Shown here one piece after another: positions 51,477-59,655 of a DNA stretch of 64,000 nucleotides; within the stretch, counting starts at the first letter, position 1; the number at the start of each line of letters is the position of its first letter. The notes beneath the pieces are model-generated. The model did not search any database. It worked only from the letters and a program-made list of their open reading frames with translations, and was not told the origin of the DNA. The stretch lies in NCBI GenBank assembly GCA_035525785.1, contig DATLDQ010000112.1, forward strand, positions 7,612-71,611, in the 5' to 3' direction. The stretch comes from CADEED01 sp035525785 (lineage in GTDB: Bacteria; Pseudomonadota; Gammaproteobacteria; Steroidobacterales; Steroidobacteraceae). A program made the position numbers and the translations under genes.

Positions 51477-53189
51477 TCAGTGCGAGTCGCGCGTCACGGC
51501 GGTGCCGCTGCCACCCACGAGGAAGTCGAGATCCGCGCCTTTGTCCGCCTGCTGCACGTGCTCCACGTACAGCTTGTAATAGCCGCGCTTCGGCGGCTCG
51601 GGCGCCACCCACGCGGCCTTGCGGCGCGCGAGCTCCGCCTCGCTCACGTCGAGATGCAGACGCCGCGCGGGCACGTCGAGCTCGATGATGTCCCCGGTCT
51701 TCACGAGCGCGAGCGGCCCGCCGGCCGCGGCTTCGGGCGCCACGTGCAACACCACCGTGCCGTACGCGGTGCCGCTCATGCGCGCGTCGGAGATGCGCAC
51801 CATGTCGGTGATGCCCTTCTTCAGTACCTTCGGCGGCAGCGCCATGTTGCCGACCTCGGCCATGCCGGGGTAGCCCTTCGGCCCGCAGCCCTTGAGCACC
51901 ATGATGCAGTTCTCGTCGATGTCGAGATCCGGATCATCGATCTTTGCCTTGAACTCCTCGATCGTCTCGAACACCACCGCCCGGCCGCGATGTTTGAGTA
52001 GCTTGGGCGTGGCGGCCGACGGCTTGATCACCGCCCCATCGGGCGCGAGATTGCCGCGCAGGATGGCGATACCGGCATTCGCCTTGAACGGATCGTTGAA
52101 CGCCTTGATGACGTCGCGATTCCAAACCGGTGCGCTCGCGACGTTCTCGCCGATGGTCTTGCCATTCACCGTGATCGCATCCGTGTTCAGCTCGTGCTGT
52201 ATCTCGCGCAGCACCGCGGGCAAACCACCCGCATAGTAGAAGTCTTCCATGAGGTACTGGCCCGAAGGCTGCAGGTTGGCCAGGCAGGGCAACTTCGAAC
52301 CGAGCTTGTCCCAGTCTTCGAGCTCGAGCTGCACGCCGAGACGGCCGGCGATGGCTAACAAGTGCACGACGGAGTTGGTCGAACCCCCGATGGCCGCGTT
52401 CGCCTTGATCGCGTTCTCGAAAGCCTGGCGCGTCAGTATCTTCGACAGCACCAGATCTTCGCGCACCATCTCGACGATGCGGCGACCGCTGAGTTGCGCC
52501 AGCCGATAGCGGCGCGAATCCACGGCCGGGATCGCCGCATTGCCTGGCAGCGAGAGCCCCAGCGCTTCGACCATGCTCGCCATCGTCGACGCGGTGCCCA
52601 TGGTCATGCAGTGCCCTTTCGAGCGATGCATGCACGACTCCGCGGCGGTGAATTCCTCCTGGCTCATCTTGCCGGCGCGCACGTCCTCGGACATCTGCCA
52701 TACGCCCGTGCCCGAGCCGATCTGCTTGCCGCGGAAATGCCCGGTGAGCATCGGACCGCCGGAGATGCCGATGGTCGGCAGGTCGCAGCTCGCCGCGCCC
52801 ATGACCAGCGAGGGCGTGGTCTTGTCGCAGCCCATGAGCAGCACCACGCCGTCCATCGGATTGCCGCGGATGCTTTCTTCGACATCCATCGAGGCGAGAT
52901 TGCGGAACAGCATCGCGGTGGGCTTGAGCTGCGTCTCGCCGAGCGACATCACGGGAAATTCGAGTGGGAATCCTCCGGCTTCGAGAACGCCACGTTTCAC
53001 GAACTCGGCGATTTCGCGGAAGTGCCCGTTGCAAGGCGTGAGCTCGCTCCAGGTATTGCAGATGCCGATGACGGGCCGGCCATCGAACATGTCGTCCGGG
53101 TAGCCCTGGTTCTTCAGCCAGCTGCGATGGATGAATCCATCCTTGTCCTGCTTGCCGAACCAGTCCTGGCTGCGGAGCCGCTTGGTCAC
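51477..53189 (-). CDS. IlvD/Edd family dehydratase, probable L-arabonate dehydratase
   Basis: A 570-residue iron-sulfur dehydratase. Cluster and substrate residues are visible in GICNTWSELTPCNGHFRE, LLMGCDKTTPSLVMGA and CMHRSKGHCMTMGTASTM, and a C-terminal swivel domain includes DARMSGTAYGTVVLHVAPEAAAGG. The form matches sugar-acid dehydratases (L-arabonate/D-xylonate/D-gluconate) rather than IlvD proper. The divergent sugar dehydrogenase, AraD1 protein and mutarotase genes support the non-phosphorylating pentose route. The exact sugar acid is not settled. Confidence 0.88.
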   Translation of the reverse strand: MTKRLRSQDWFGKQDKDGFIHRSWLKNQGYPDDMFDGRPVIGICNTWSELTPCNGHFREIAEFVKRGVLEAGGFPLEFPVMSLGETQLKPTAMLFRNLASMDVEESIRGNPMDGVVLLMGCDKTTPSLVMGAASCDLPTIGISGGPMLTGHFRGKQIGSGTGVWQMSEDVRAGKMSQEEFTAAESCMHRSKGHCMTMGTASTMASMVEALGLSLPGNAAIPAVDSRRYRLAQLSGRRIVEMVREDLVLSKILTRQAFENAIKANAAIGGSTNSVVHLLAIAGRLGVQLELEDWDKLGSKLPCLANLQPSGQYLMEDFYYAGGLPAVLREIQHELNTDAITVNGKTIGENVASAPVWNRDVIKAFNDPFKANAGIAILRGNLAPDGAVIKPSAATPKLLKHRGRAVVFETIEEFKAKIDDPDLDIDENCIMVLKGCGPKGYPGMAEVGNMALPPKVLKKGITDMVRISDARMSGTAYGTVVLHVAPEAAAGGPLALVKTGDIIELDVPARRLHLDVSEAELARRKAAWVAPEPPKRGYYKLYVEHVQQADKGADLDFLVGGSGTAVTRDSH

Positions 53190-53223
53190 CGTTGCTGTCT
53201 CGCCGTGTCGGGAAGGGGCGCAC

Positions 53224-53229
53224 TATAAT
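53224..53229 (+). promoter_or_regulatory. Consensus -10 element of the sugar operon
   Basis: A perfect TATAAT lies 46 bases before the dehydrogenase ATG, in the 85-base divergent gap with the dehydratase gene. No acceptable -35 hexamer is found 16-18 bases upstream, which suggests an activator-dependent promoter. The ribosome-binding site is a run of six G at 53265-53270. Confidence 0.5.
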
Positions 53230-53274
53230 GCAACGCTTTTTGGATTTTGCTCTTCAATTTTCCTGGGGGGATTG

Positions 53275-54075
53275 ATGTCAGTCGATCGTCGCGATTCCAC
53301 CGCCGCCCCCGCGAACGCAGCCATTTATCCCTCGCTGCGGGGTCGAAGCGTTTTCATCACCGGTGGTGGCTCGGGGATTGGCGCCTGTCTCACCGAAAGC
53401 TTCGCGAGACAGGGGTGCCTGGTCGCATTCATCGACATCGCCGACGCGCCTTCGCAAGCGCTCGTGGAGAGGCTCGACAAGGAAGGCCTGCCGCGACCCT
53501 GGTATCGCCAGGCCGACGTCACCGACATCCCGGCGCTGCGGAGCGCGATTCGCGATGCGGCTACCGCGCTCGGCGATTTCCACGTGCTCATCAACAACGT
53601 GGCGAGCGACGACCGCCACTCGTTCATGGACGTGACGCCGGAGTACTACGACGCGCGCATCGCCGTGAACCAGCGCCCCGCGTTCTTCGCGATCCAGGCG
53701 GTCGTGCCGGGCATGAAGAGAATGGGCGGCGGCTCCATCATCAACTTCGGTTCCAATTCCTACGGCGCGAAGGGACGAAACTTCCCGGTGTACACCACGG
53801 CCAAGTCCTCGGTGATCGGGCTCACGCGCGGACTCGCGGCCGAGCTCGGCGAGCACCGCATCCGCATCAACGTGCTGACGCCGGGCTGGATCATGACCCA
53901 GCGCCAGATCGACAAGTGGCTCACACCCGAAGGCGAAGAGGACATCAAGCGCAACCAGGTTCTGCCCGACAAGGTGCGCCCCGAGGACGTGGTGCCCATG
54001 GCATTGTTCCTGGCCTCGGACGACGCGCGCGCGTGCTCCGCGCAGGAATATCTCGTGGATGCCGGATGGCTGTGA
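53275..54075 (+). CDS. Short-chain sugar dehydrogenase (aldose 1-dehydrogenase-like)
   Basis: A 266-residue SDR from MSVDRRDSTAAPANAAIY. NAD(P) motif TGGGSGIGACL, Asp at the second strand end (FIDIAD) favouring NAD, NNVAS, catalytic Ser in NFGSNS and YTTAK, and PGWIMTQRQIDKWLTPEG at the C-terminal loop, a form seen in L-arabinose/D-xylose/galactose 1-dehydrogenases of this family. The start has GGGGGG four bases upstream. Its stop overlaps the next gene by ten bases, so the two are coupled. Confidence 0.85.
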   Translation: MSVDRRDSTAAPANAAIYPSLRGRSVFITGGGSGIGACLTESFARQGCLVAFIDIADAPSQALVERLDKEGLPRPWYRQADVTDIPALRSAIRDAATALGDFHVLINNVASDDRHSFMDVTPEYYDARIAVNQRPAFFAIQAVVPGMKRMGGGSIINFGSNSYGAKGRNFPVYTTAKSSVIGLTRGLAAELGEHRIRINVLTPGWIMTQRQIDKWLTPEGEEDIKRNQVLPDKVRPEDVVPMALFLASDDARACSAQEYLVDAGWL

Positions 54076-55067
54076 GACTCCTGCAGTTCCTCGACGCCGG
54101 GCATGAGCGTGTCGCCCGTGTCGATGCCGGCGGCGTCGTGCTCCCGCTGACGCGTCATCAAACTACCTACCAGGTCGCGCGCCGCGCGCTCTACGAACGT
54201 ACGCCGCTCGAACGATTCGTGAATGCCGAGCCGGTCGACGCGCCCGTGGCCTATTCCGAACTCCTGCGCGACGAACGGCTGTTGCCGCCGCTCACGCACC
54301 CCGATCCGGCGCACTGCCTGGTATCCGGCACCGGCCTCACGCATCTCGGCAGCGCAGCGGCGCGTGATGCCATGCACGCGAGGATCGACAAGCAGGAATC
54401 CGAGCTCACGGACTCCATGAAGATGTTCAAGTGGGGCGTGGAGGGTGGCAAGCCGAAAGGCAACGCGCCCGGCATGCAGCCCGAGTGGTTCTACAAGGGC
54501 AATGGCCGCAACGTCGTGGCCAGTGGACGCGCGCTGCTCTCGCCCGACTTCGCGGAAGATCACGGCGAGGAGCCGGAGCTCGTCGGCTTGTACCTGATCG
54601 ACGATGACGGGCGCCCCGTGCGCCTGGGCTTCGCCATCGGCAACGAATTCAGCGACCACGTCACCGAGCGTCGCAACTATCTGCTGCTCGCGCATTCCAA
54701 GCTGCGCCAGTGTGGCGTGGGGCCCATGCTCAACACCGGCACGTTGCCCGCACATCTCGAGGGGCACAGCCGCATCCGCCGCGACGGTGCCGTGGTCTGG
54801 CAGAAGCCCTTCCTCACGGGCGAAGCCAACATGTGCCACACCTTCGCGAACCTCGAGTATCACCACTTCAAATACAAGCAGCACCGCGTGCCGGGGGACG
54901 TGCACCTGCATTTCTTCGGCACCGCCACCGTGAGTTTCGTCGACAACATCCAGCTGCAGGCCGGTGATGTCTTCGAAGTCGACCTGCCGGCGCTGGGAGC
55001 AACGCTCGTCAACCGGTTGGTCATCGAGCCGGGCGGACTGGCGCTGCACGATACGCGCGCTCTATGA
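54066..55067 (+). CDS. AraD1/GguC family protein (fumarylacetoacetase fold)
   Basis: A 333-residue protein from MAVRLLQFLDAGHERVA. The C-terminal domain has the FAH fold: PEWFYKGNGRNVVASG, LVGLYLIDDDGRPVRLGFAIGNEFSDHVTERRNYL and acidic residues that would bind Mg2+. In other bacteria AraD1/GguC genes lie in L-arabinose and galactose loci, where a dehydratase or hydrolase role on 2-keto-3-deoxy sugar acids has been proposed. It lies between dehydrogenase and binding-protein genes. Confidence 0.8.
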   Translation: MAVRLLQFLDAGHERVARVDAGGVVLPLTRHQTTYQVARRALYERTPLERFVNAEPVDAPVAYSELLRDERLLPPLTHPDPAHCLVSGTGLTHLGSAAARDAMHARIDKQESELTDSMKMFKWGVEGGKPKGNAPGMQPEWFYKGNGRNVVASGRALLSPDFAEDHGEEPELVGLYLIDDDGRPVRLGFAIGNEFSDHVTERRNYLLLAHSKLRQCGVGPMLNTGTLPAHLEGHSRIRRDGAVVWQKPFLTGEANMCHTFANLEYHHFKYKQHRVPGDVHLHFFGTATVSFVDNIQLQAGDVFEVDLPALGATLVNRLVIEPGGLALHDTRAL

Positions 55068-55091
55068 ACGCGGATCAAGGAGGCAGTCAAG

Positions 55092-56042
55092 ATGCGGATC
55101 ACGAAACTCCTGCTCCTCCTCCTGTCAGCGTTGGCGGTGGGTTGTTCCTCGAAGGATGAAGACCAGCGCATCGTCCTCGGCTTCAGCCAGATTGGTTCGC
55201 AGGGCGCATGGCGGCTGGCCAACACCGAGTCCATCAAGTCCGCGGCTGCCACCAGCAACATCGACCTGAGATTTTCCGACGCACAGCAGAAGCAGGAAAA
55301 CCAGATCGCGGCGCTGCGCCAGTTCATCGCCGACAAGGTCGACGCCATCGCCTTCGCGCCCGTGGTTGCGACCGGATGGGAACCGGTATTGAAGGAAGCC
55401 AAGGCGGCCGGCATACCCGTGATCCTGACGGACCGTACGGTGAGCGCCGATGCGTCGCTCTACGCCGGCTTCCTGGGGTCCGATTCCGTCGAGGAAGGAC
55501 GCAAGGCCGCGCGTTGGGTAGTCAGCCGTTTCGCGGACGACGACACCCCGGTGAACATCATCGAGCTCGAGGGCACGGTGGGTGCAGCGCCGGCCAGCGA
55601 TCGAAAAAAAGGCTTCGAAGAGATCATTGCGCAGCATCCGAACCTGAAGATCCTGCACTCGGAACCGGCCGGCTTCGAGCGAGCGCAGGGCGAGACCGTG
55701 ATGGCGCGCTTGCTCGCCGCGGAGAAGCGGAAGATCCACGTGCTGTTTGCCCACAACGACGACATGGCGCTCGGCGCGATCCAAGCCATCGAGGCGGCGG
55801 GGCTGCACCCCGGCAAGGACATACTCATCGTCTCCATCGACGCGGTTCATGCCGCGTTCGAAGCCATGATCGCGGGCAAGCTCAACGCCTCGGTGGAATG
55901 CAACCCGCTCCTGGGCCCACAGCTCATGACCTCGGTCACCGAAGTGGTATCGGGCCGGCCCATCTCGAAGCGCATCATCGTCGACGAGGCGGTGTTCACG
56001 CAGGACAACGCCCGCCAGTTCATCCAGACCCGCAAGTACTGA
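55092..56042 (+). CDS. Periplasmic sugar-binding lipoprotein (YtfQ-like)
   Basis: A 316-residue type I periplasmic binding protein. The N-terminus has a lipobox (LSALAVGCSSKDED), so it is a lipoprotein with Cys 18 as acylation site. The binding fold shows LGFSQIGSQGAWRLANTESI, DKVDAIAFAPVVATGWEPVLKEAKAAGIPVILTDRTV and VLFAHNDDMALGAIQAIEAAG, matching YtfQ (galactofuranose). No ABC ATPase or permease gene is nearby. It follows the AraD1 gene by 24 bases. Confidence 0.87.
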   Translation: MRITKLLLLLLSALAVGCSSKDEDQRIVLGFSQIGSQGAWRLANTESIKSAAATSNIDLRFSDAQQKQENQIAALRQFIADKVDAIAFAPVVATGWEPVLKEAKAAGIPVILTDRTVSADASLYAGFLGSDSVEEGRKAARWVVSRFADDDTPVNIIELEGTVGAAPASDRKKGFEEIIAQHPNLKILHSEPAGFERAQGETVMARLLAAEKRKIHVLFAHNDDMALGAIQAIEAAGLHPGKDILIVSIDAVHAAFEAMIAGKLNASVECNPLLGPQLMTSVTEVVSGRPISKRIIVDEAVFTQDNARQFIQTRKY

Positions 56043-56068
56043 CCTCAACCTTCAGGCATGATCGGACC

Positions 56069-57172
56069 ATGGACCAGAACCGCCGCAATACTTTCGCGCT
56101 CGCGCTGCTGCCCATGGCGGCAGCGATCTCCGATATATCCCGGGCCGAGGTCGGCCAGGCCGACCTCGTGAAGCCGTTCGGGCGCACGCCGCAAGGCGAA
56201 GGCGTCGACATCGCGACGCTGGGATCCGCGGATGGATTGCAGGCCGAGATCCTCACGCTGGGCGGCACGCTCAAGAGACTCACGCTGCCCGTGAAAGGCA
56301 GGCGCGTCGAGCTCGCGCTGGGCTTCAGCGATCTCGCCGGGTACCTGGCCGACACTTCTTATATCGGCCAGTTGGTCGGCCGCTATGGCAATCGCATCGC
56401 CGGCGCAGCGTTCACGCTCGACGGCAAGCAGTACAAGCTCACGCCAAACAACCCGCCCAACACGCTGCATGGTGGCGAAGTCGGCTTCGGCAAGTACGTG
56501 TGGAAGGTGCTGGGCGCCGGGGGCGGCAAGAGCCACTACGTCAAGCTCGGGCATCGCAGCCCGGACGGCACCAACGGCTTTCCGGGCAATCTGGACGTCA
56601 CCGCGCTGATCAGCGTGTACGAGAACACGCTCACTCTGCAGTACGAGGCGACCACCGATGCGCCAACGCCCGTCAGCTTCACCTGGCATCCCTACTTCAC
56701 GCTGGCCGGCGACCCGCGCATCCCCATCGACGACTGGAAGATGACGCTGGCCGCCAGCCGCTATCTACCCGTCAACGAGTCGCGCGTACCCACGGGCGAG
56801 ATCGCGAACGTAGCCGGTACGCCGTTCGACTTCCGCAAGCCGCGCAACCTGCGCGTGCCGCCGCCGTCGTCGCACCCGCAGATCGCGCTGACCCAGGGCT
56901 TCGACCATTGCTGGGTCGTGGACGAGAAAGCGCGCGTGGCGGCAGAGGTGTATGCGCCGCAGACTGGCGTGCGCATGCAGGTGAAGACCAATCTGCCGGG
57001 CGTGCAGATCTACGGCGCCTACCACTTCAAGTCGGTATACCCCGGCTGGCATGCGGTCTGCGTCGAGCCGGAAAACTTCCCGGACGCACCGAACCACGCC
57101 AATTTCCCGAACAGCATCCTGCGACCCGGCGAGACGCACAAGTCGTTCATGAGTTTCACATTCAGCGCGTGA
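56069..57172 (+). CDS. galM: Aldose 1-epimerase (mutarotase)
   Basis: A 367-residue mutarotase that equilibrates alpha and beta anomers of hexoses or pentoses. GRYGNRIAGAAFTLDGKQYKL, the catalytic His in FTWHPYFTL, and the catalytic Glu in HAVCVEPENFPDAPNH are present. The N-terminus (MDQNRRNTFALALLPMAAAISDISRAEV) looks like a signal peptide, so it may be periplasmic. It follows the sugar-binding lipoprotein by 26 bases. Confidence 0.9.
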   Translation: MDQNRRNTFALALLPMAAAISDISRAEVGQADLVKPFGRTPQGEGVDIATLGSADGLQAEILTLGGTLKRLTLPVKGRRVELALGFSDLAGYLADTSYIGQLVGRYGNRIAGAAFTLDGKQYKLTPNNPPNTLHGGEVGFGKYVWKVLGAGGGKSHYVKLGHRSPDGTNGFPGNLDVTALISVYENTLTLQYEATTDAPTPVSFTWHPYFTLAGDPRIPIDDWKMTLAASRYLPVNESRVPTGEIANVAGTPFDFRKPRNLRVPPPSSHPQIALTQGFDHCWVVDEKARVAAEVYAPQTGVRMQVKTNLPGVQIYGAYHFKSVYPGWHAVCVEPENFPDAPNHANFPNSILRPGETHKSFMSFTFSA

Positions 57173-57180
57173 GCCAGCCG

Positions 57181-57543
57181 ATGAGAACCCGCAGCCCCTT
57201 GTTAGCCGTTACCTTGCTGGTCGCGATACACGCCCTGCCGGCCGGTGCCGCCTGCAAGGAGAAACGCAGCCGCGACCCGTCATTCATCGAGCTGGCGGTG
57301 CCCGACGGCGCGATTCGCCCGGTGGCCGCGCAGGACTTCGCGTTCGTCAACGACGAGACGACCTATGAACAACTGGTCGCGAAGGTCGGCCCGCCGGATG
57401 CCTCGCAAGGCACGCGCATCAGCCAGTTCATCTGGTGCTTCGCGGATGGCACCGAGCTCGGCGTCTTCACGCGCGACCAGGTGGCCATCGAGCAGATCCG
57501 CCACAACGGCAAGCTTGTCTACAAGCGCACCAAGAAGAAGTAG
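57181..57543 (+). CDS. Small secreted protein of unknown function
   Basis: A 120-residue protein with a signal peptide (MRTRSPLLAVTLLVAIHALPAGAA) and a small domain with TTYEQLVAKVGPPD, resembling the SmpA/BamE-type beginning, and GTRISQFIWCFADGTELGVFTRDQ. Two Cys in the mature part (residue about 25 and CF near 86) could form a disulfide. A Lys-rich tail follows. It starts eight bases after galM. I do not recognise its function. Confidence 0.65.
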   Translation: MRTRSPLLAVTLLVAIHALPAGAACKEKRSRDPSFIELAVPDGAIRPVAAQDFAFVNDETTYEQLVAKVGPPDASQGTRISQFIWCFADGTELGVFTRDQVAIEQIRHNGKLVYKRTKKK

Positions 57544-57551
57544 CCGATTCG

Positions 57552-58280
57552 CTAGCGGATGACGGCGAAAATCGGGCCGAGCCGCGCACCGTAGTCCGCA
57601 CGTCCCAGCGACGGCGCGTACAGGCTCGAGATCGAACCGTCGAGATAGAGTGCATCCCGGCAGCCGAGCGCGTCGCGGAAGAACAGCGCGAACTCGCGGA
57701 AATTCACCGGCTTCTCGCTGATCACGAGCGCGGTCACACGGCCGGTCGGCACACAGACGCCGTTGCGCACGTGCCGTGAACGCGAGCCTTCACGGAACGC
57801 CGGGAGGTCGGGGACCACGCCGCGGTACAGCAGCATCGGGCCTGACTGCGTGGCGAGCGTCGGCGTGAGGTTGCGGTAGTCATGCGTGGCCACGACCCGG
57901 GGACCGCCCGCATCCACCAGGTACACGCCGTTGGGCTGCATGTAAAAATTCCCCGACGCGGTGGCGCGGTTGATAGGCGCGAGCTCCCGGCCGTCGATGA
58001 CCAGCAGGCCCACGGGGCGCTGATCGGCGCGGAACATCCCGGCGTTCATCGCAAAGTCGAGCGTCCGTCCGCGATTCGCCAGCGCATCGCGCAATGCCGG
58101 GAGGTCACCATAGATCGCCCCCCGTTCATCGGTGAGATGCAGAGTGAGCTTCTCCGTCTCCGTCACCCGGCAGACCACGTAACCGATACCGCCGTAGTCC
58201 CGGCGCTGACAATCGACGGCGACCGCCGGGACGGCGGTGGCGAGCGCGAACATCGTCAGCATCATCTGGCGCGCGAACAT
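57552..58280 (-). CDS. Secreted phosphodiester glycosidase family protein
   Basis: A 242-residue exported protein of the phosphodiester glycosidase (NAGPA/DUF2233) family. The signal peptide begins at MFARQMMLTMFALATAVPAVA. Active-site type motifs are FAMNAGMFRADQRPVGLLVIDG, SGNFYMQPNGVYL, SGPMLLYRG, RNGVCVPTGR and YLDGSISSLYAPSLG. The internal ATG beginning the signal peptide is preferred to the longer frame, which overlaps the divergent gene. Family members cleave sugar-phosphodiesters; the substrate is unknown. Confidence 0.82.
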   Translation of the reverse strand: MFARQMMLTMFALATAVPAVAVDCQRRDYGGIGYVVCRVTETEKLTLHLTDERGAIYGDLPALRDALANRGRTLDFAMNAGMFRADQRPVGLLVIDGRELAPINRATASGNFYMQPNGVYLVDAGGPRVVATHDYRNLTPTLATQSGPMLLYRGVVPDLPAFREGSRSRHVRNGVCVPTGRVTALVISEKPVNFREFALFFRDALGCRDALYLDGSISSLYAPSLGRADYGARLGPIFAVIR

Positions 58281-58312
58281 GCCCGCCAGCTTACCGGGTA
58301 TCATCGCCGCGC

Positions 58313-59212
58313 GTGAAAGCCGCCTATTTTCATCCCAGGTACTGGCCAACGTGGCTGGGCCTCGGCTTCCTCCGGCTCTTCGAGCCGCTGCCGCACCGGC
58401 TGCTCTATCTACTCGGCCGCGGGCTGGGGCTGCTGGTGTACCTGCTGCCCACTCCCTTCAAGCGCATCGCCCGGCGCAACATCGAGCTGTGCCTGCCGGG
58501 GCTCGGCAAGGCAGAACGCCGCCGCATCCTGCGCGAGCACTTCGCCGGCCTGGGCTGTGCGCTGTTCGAGACCGCCATCAGCTGGTGGTCGTCCGACGAA
58601 CGCATCCGCCACATCACCTACATGGACGGGATGCAGCATCTGCGCGCCGCGCAGGAAACCGGGCGCGGCGTGCTGCTGCTGTCGGCTCACTTCAACTCCA
58701 TCGAGATCGGGTGTCGGGCGCTGGCCGCGCGCATGGAGCTGAACATCATGTACCGGCCGACCAAGAACCTCTTGATCGGCGAGTTCGTGCATTCACGGCG
58801 CGCGGTGCAGACGAAGCGCGCCATTCCGCGGGACGATGCGCGCACCCTGATCCGGGCGCTCAAGGATGGCGAGGTGGTCTGGTACGCGCCGGACCAGAGC
58901 TTCCGGAAAAAGGGCGCTGAAATGGTGCGCCTGTTCGGCATCCCGGCGGCGACCAATACCGCCACCTCGCGCATCGTCGGCATGACCAATGCGCTGGTGC
59001 TGCCCTATTTCTTCGAGCGGCTTCCGGGCGGCGGCTACAAGGGCGTCATCCACCCGCCCCTCGATGATTTCCCGACCAGGGACGCCGTGGCCGACGCCGA
59101 GCGTTTCAACCACATCGTCGAAGCCGAGGTCCGGCGCATGCCGGCGCAATACCTCTGGATTCACCGGCGTTTCAAAGGGTTGACCCCCGAGTATCCGAAG
59201 TACTACGAATAG
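58313..59212 (+). CDS. Lipid A biosynthesis acyltransferase (LpxL/HtrB type)
   Basis: A 299-residue inner-membrane acyltransferase that adds a secondary acyl chain to the lipid A precursor. After an N-terminal hydrophobic region (about 35-45), the catalytic motif is LLSAHFNSIEIG (Hx4E), followed by YRPTKNLLIGEFVHSRR, YAPDQSFRKKG and FGIPAATNTATSRI. The start is GTG. No other LPS gene is adjacent. Whether it is LpxL, LpxM or a paralogue is not certain. Confidence 0.88.
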   Translation: MKAAYFHPRYWPTWLGLGFLRLFEPLPHRLLYLLGRGLGLLVYLLPTPFKRIARRNIELCLPGLGKAERRRILREHFAGLGCALFETAISWWSSDERIRHITYMDGMQHLRAAQETGRGVLLLSAHFNSIEIGCRALAARMELNIMYRPTKNLLIGEFVHSRRAVQTKRAIPRDDARTLIRALKDGEVVWYAPDQSFRKKGAEMVRLFGIPAATNTATSRIVGMTNALVLPYFFERLPGGGYKGVIHPPLDDFPTRDAVADAERFNHIVEAEVRRMPAQYLWIHRRFKGLTPEYPKYYE

Positions 59213-59263
59213 CCGCGGTCGCTGTAAGCTACGGGCATTCCAGATCGACACTCAGGACTTTCC

Positions 59264-59647
59264 ATGAAGACGATTTTTTCGGCGGCCCTGTTGCTGGGCG
59301 GCCTGGTTGCCATTTCGCAGGCTCACGCGGCCTGCAACTATCCCATCGCTCCCGGAAAATTTCCGGATGGCACCGTGGCCTCGCGCGACGAGATGAAGAC
59401 CGCGAAGGCTCAAGTCGTGAAGTACGACGCCGACATGAACACCTATCTCGTCTGCATTCGCGGCGAATACGAAGCGAAGCTGTCCAAGCAGGCCGACGCC
59501 ACCGCCGAGCAGAAGGCCGAGATGGAGCGCATGCATGCGCAGAAGGAGGACGCCGCGCTCGCCGAAGTGCAGGACGTGGTCGCCCGCTTCAACGAGCAAC
59601 TCAAGGCTTGGAAGGCCAAGAACGACGCGGAGAAGAAGCCCTCCTGA
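59264..59647 (+). CDS. Secreted charged helical protein, unknown function
   Basis: A 127-residue protein with a clear signal peptide (MKTIFSAALLLGGLVAISQAHA) and a mature part rich in Lys, Glu and Ala that would be helical or coiled coil (EYEAKLSKQADATAEQKAEMERMHAQKED). Two Cys occur near residues 24 and 63. I recognise no family. It lies eight bases before moeA but is unlikely to belong to molybdenum cofactor synthesis. Confidence 0.65.
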   Translation: MKTIFSAALLLGGLVAISQAHAACNYPIAPGKFPDGTVASRDEMKTAKAQVVKYDADMNTYLVCIRGEYEAKLSKQADATAEQKAEMERMHAQKEDAALAEVQDVVARFNEQLKAWKAKNDAEKKPS

Positions 59648-59655
59648 GCCCGGGT

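Noticed and set aside
51477..53189. Calling the IlvD/Edd gene a branched-chain amino acid dihydroxyacid dehydratase (ilvD)
   Set aside because: The divergent sugar dehydrogenase, AraD1 and mutarotase genes and the motif form fit a sugar-acid dehydratase better; no ilv gene is near.
54066..55067. Reading the fumarylacetoacetase-fold gene as the missing fahA of tyrosine breakdown
   Set aside because: Its length, N-terminus and neighbours match the AraD1/GguC group of sugar loci rather than true fumarylacetoacetase (about 420 residues).
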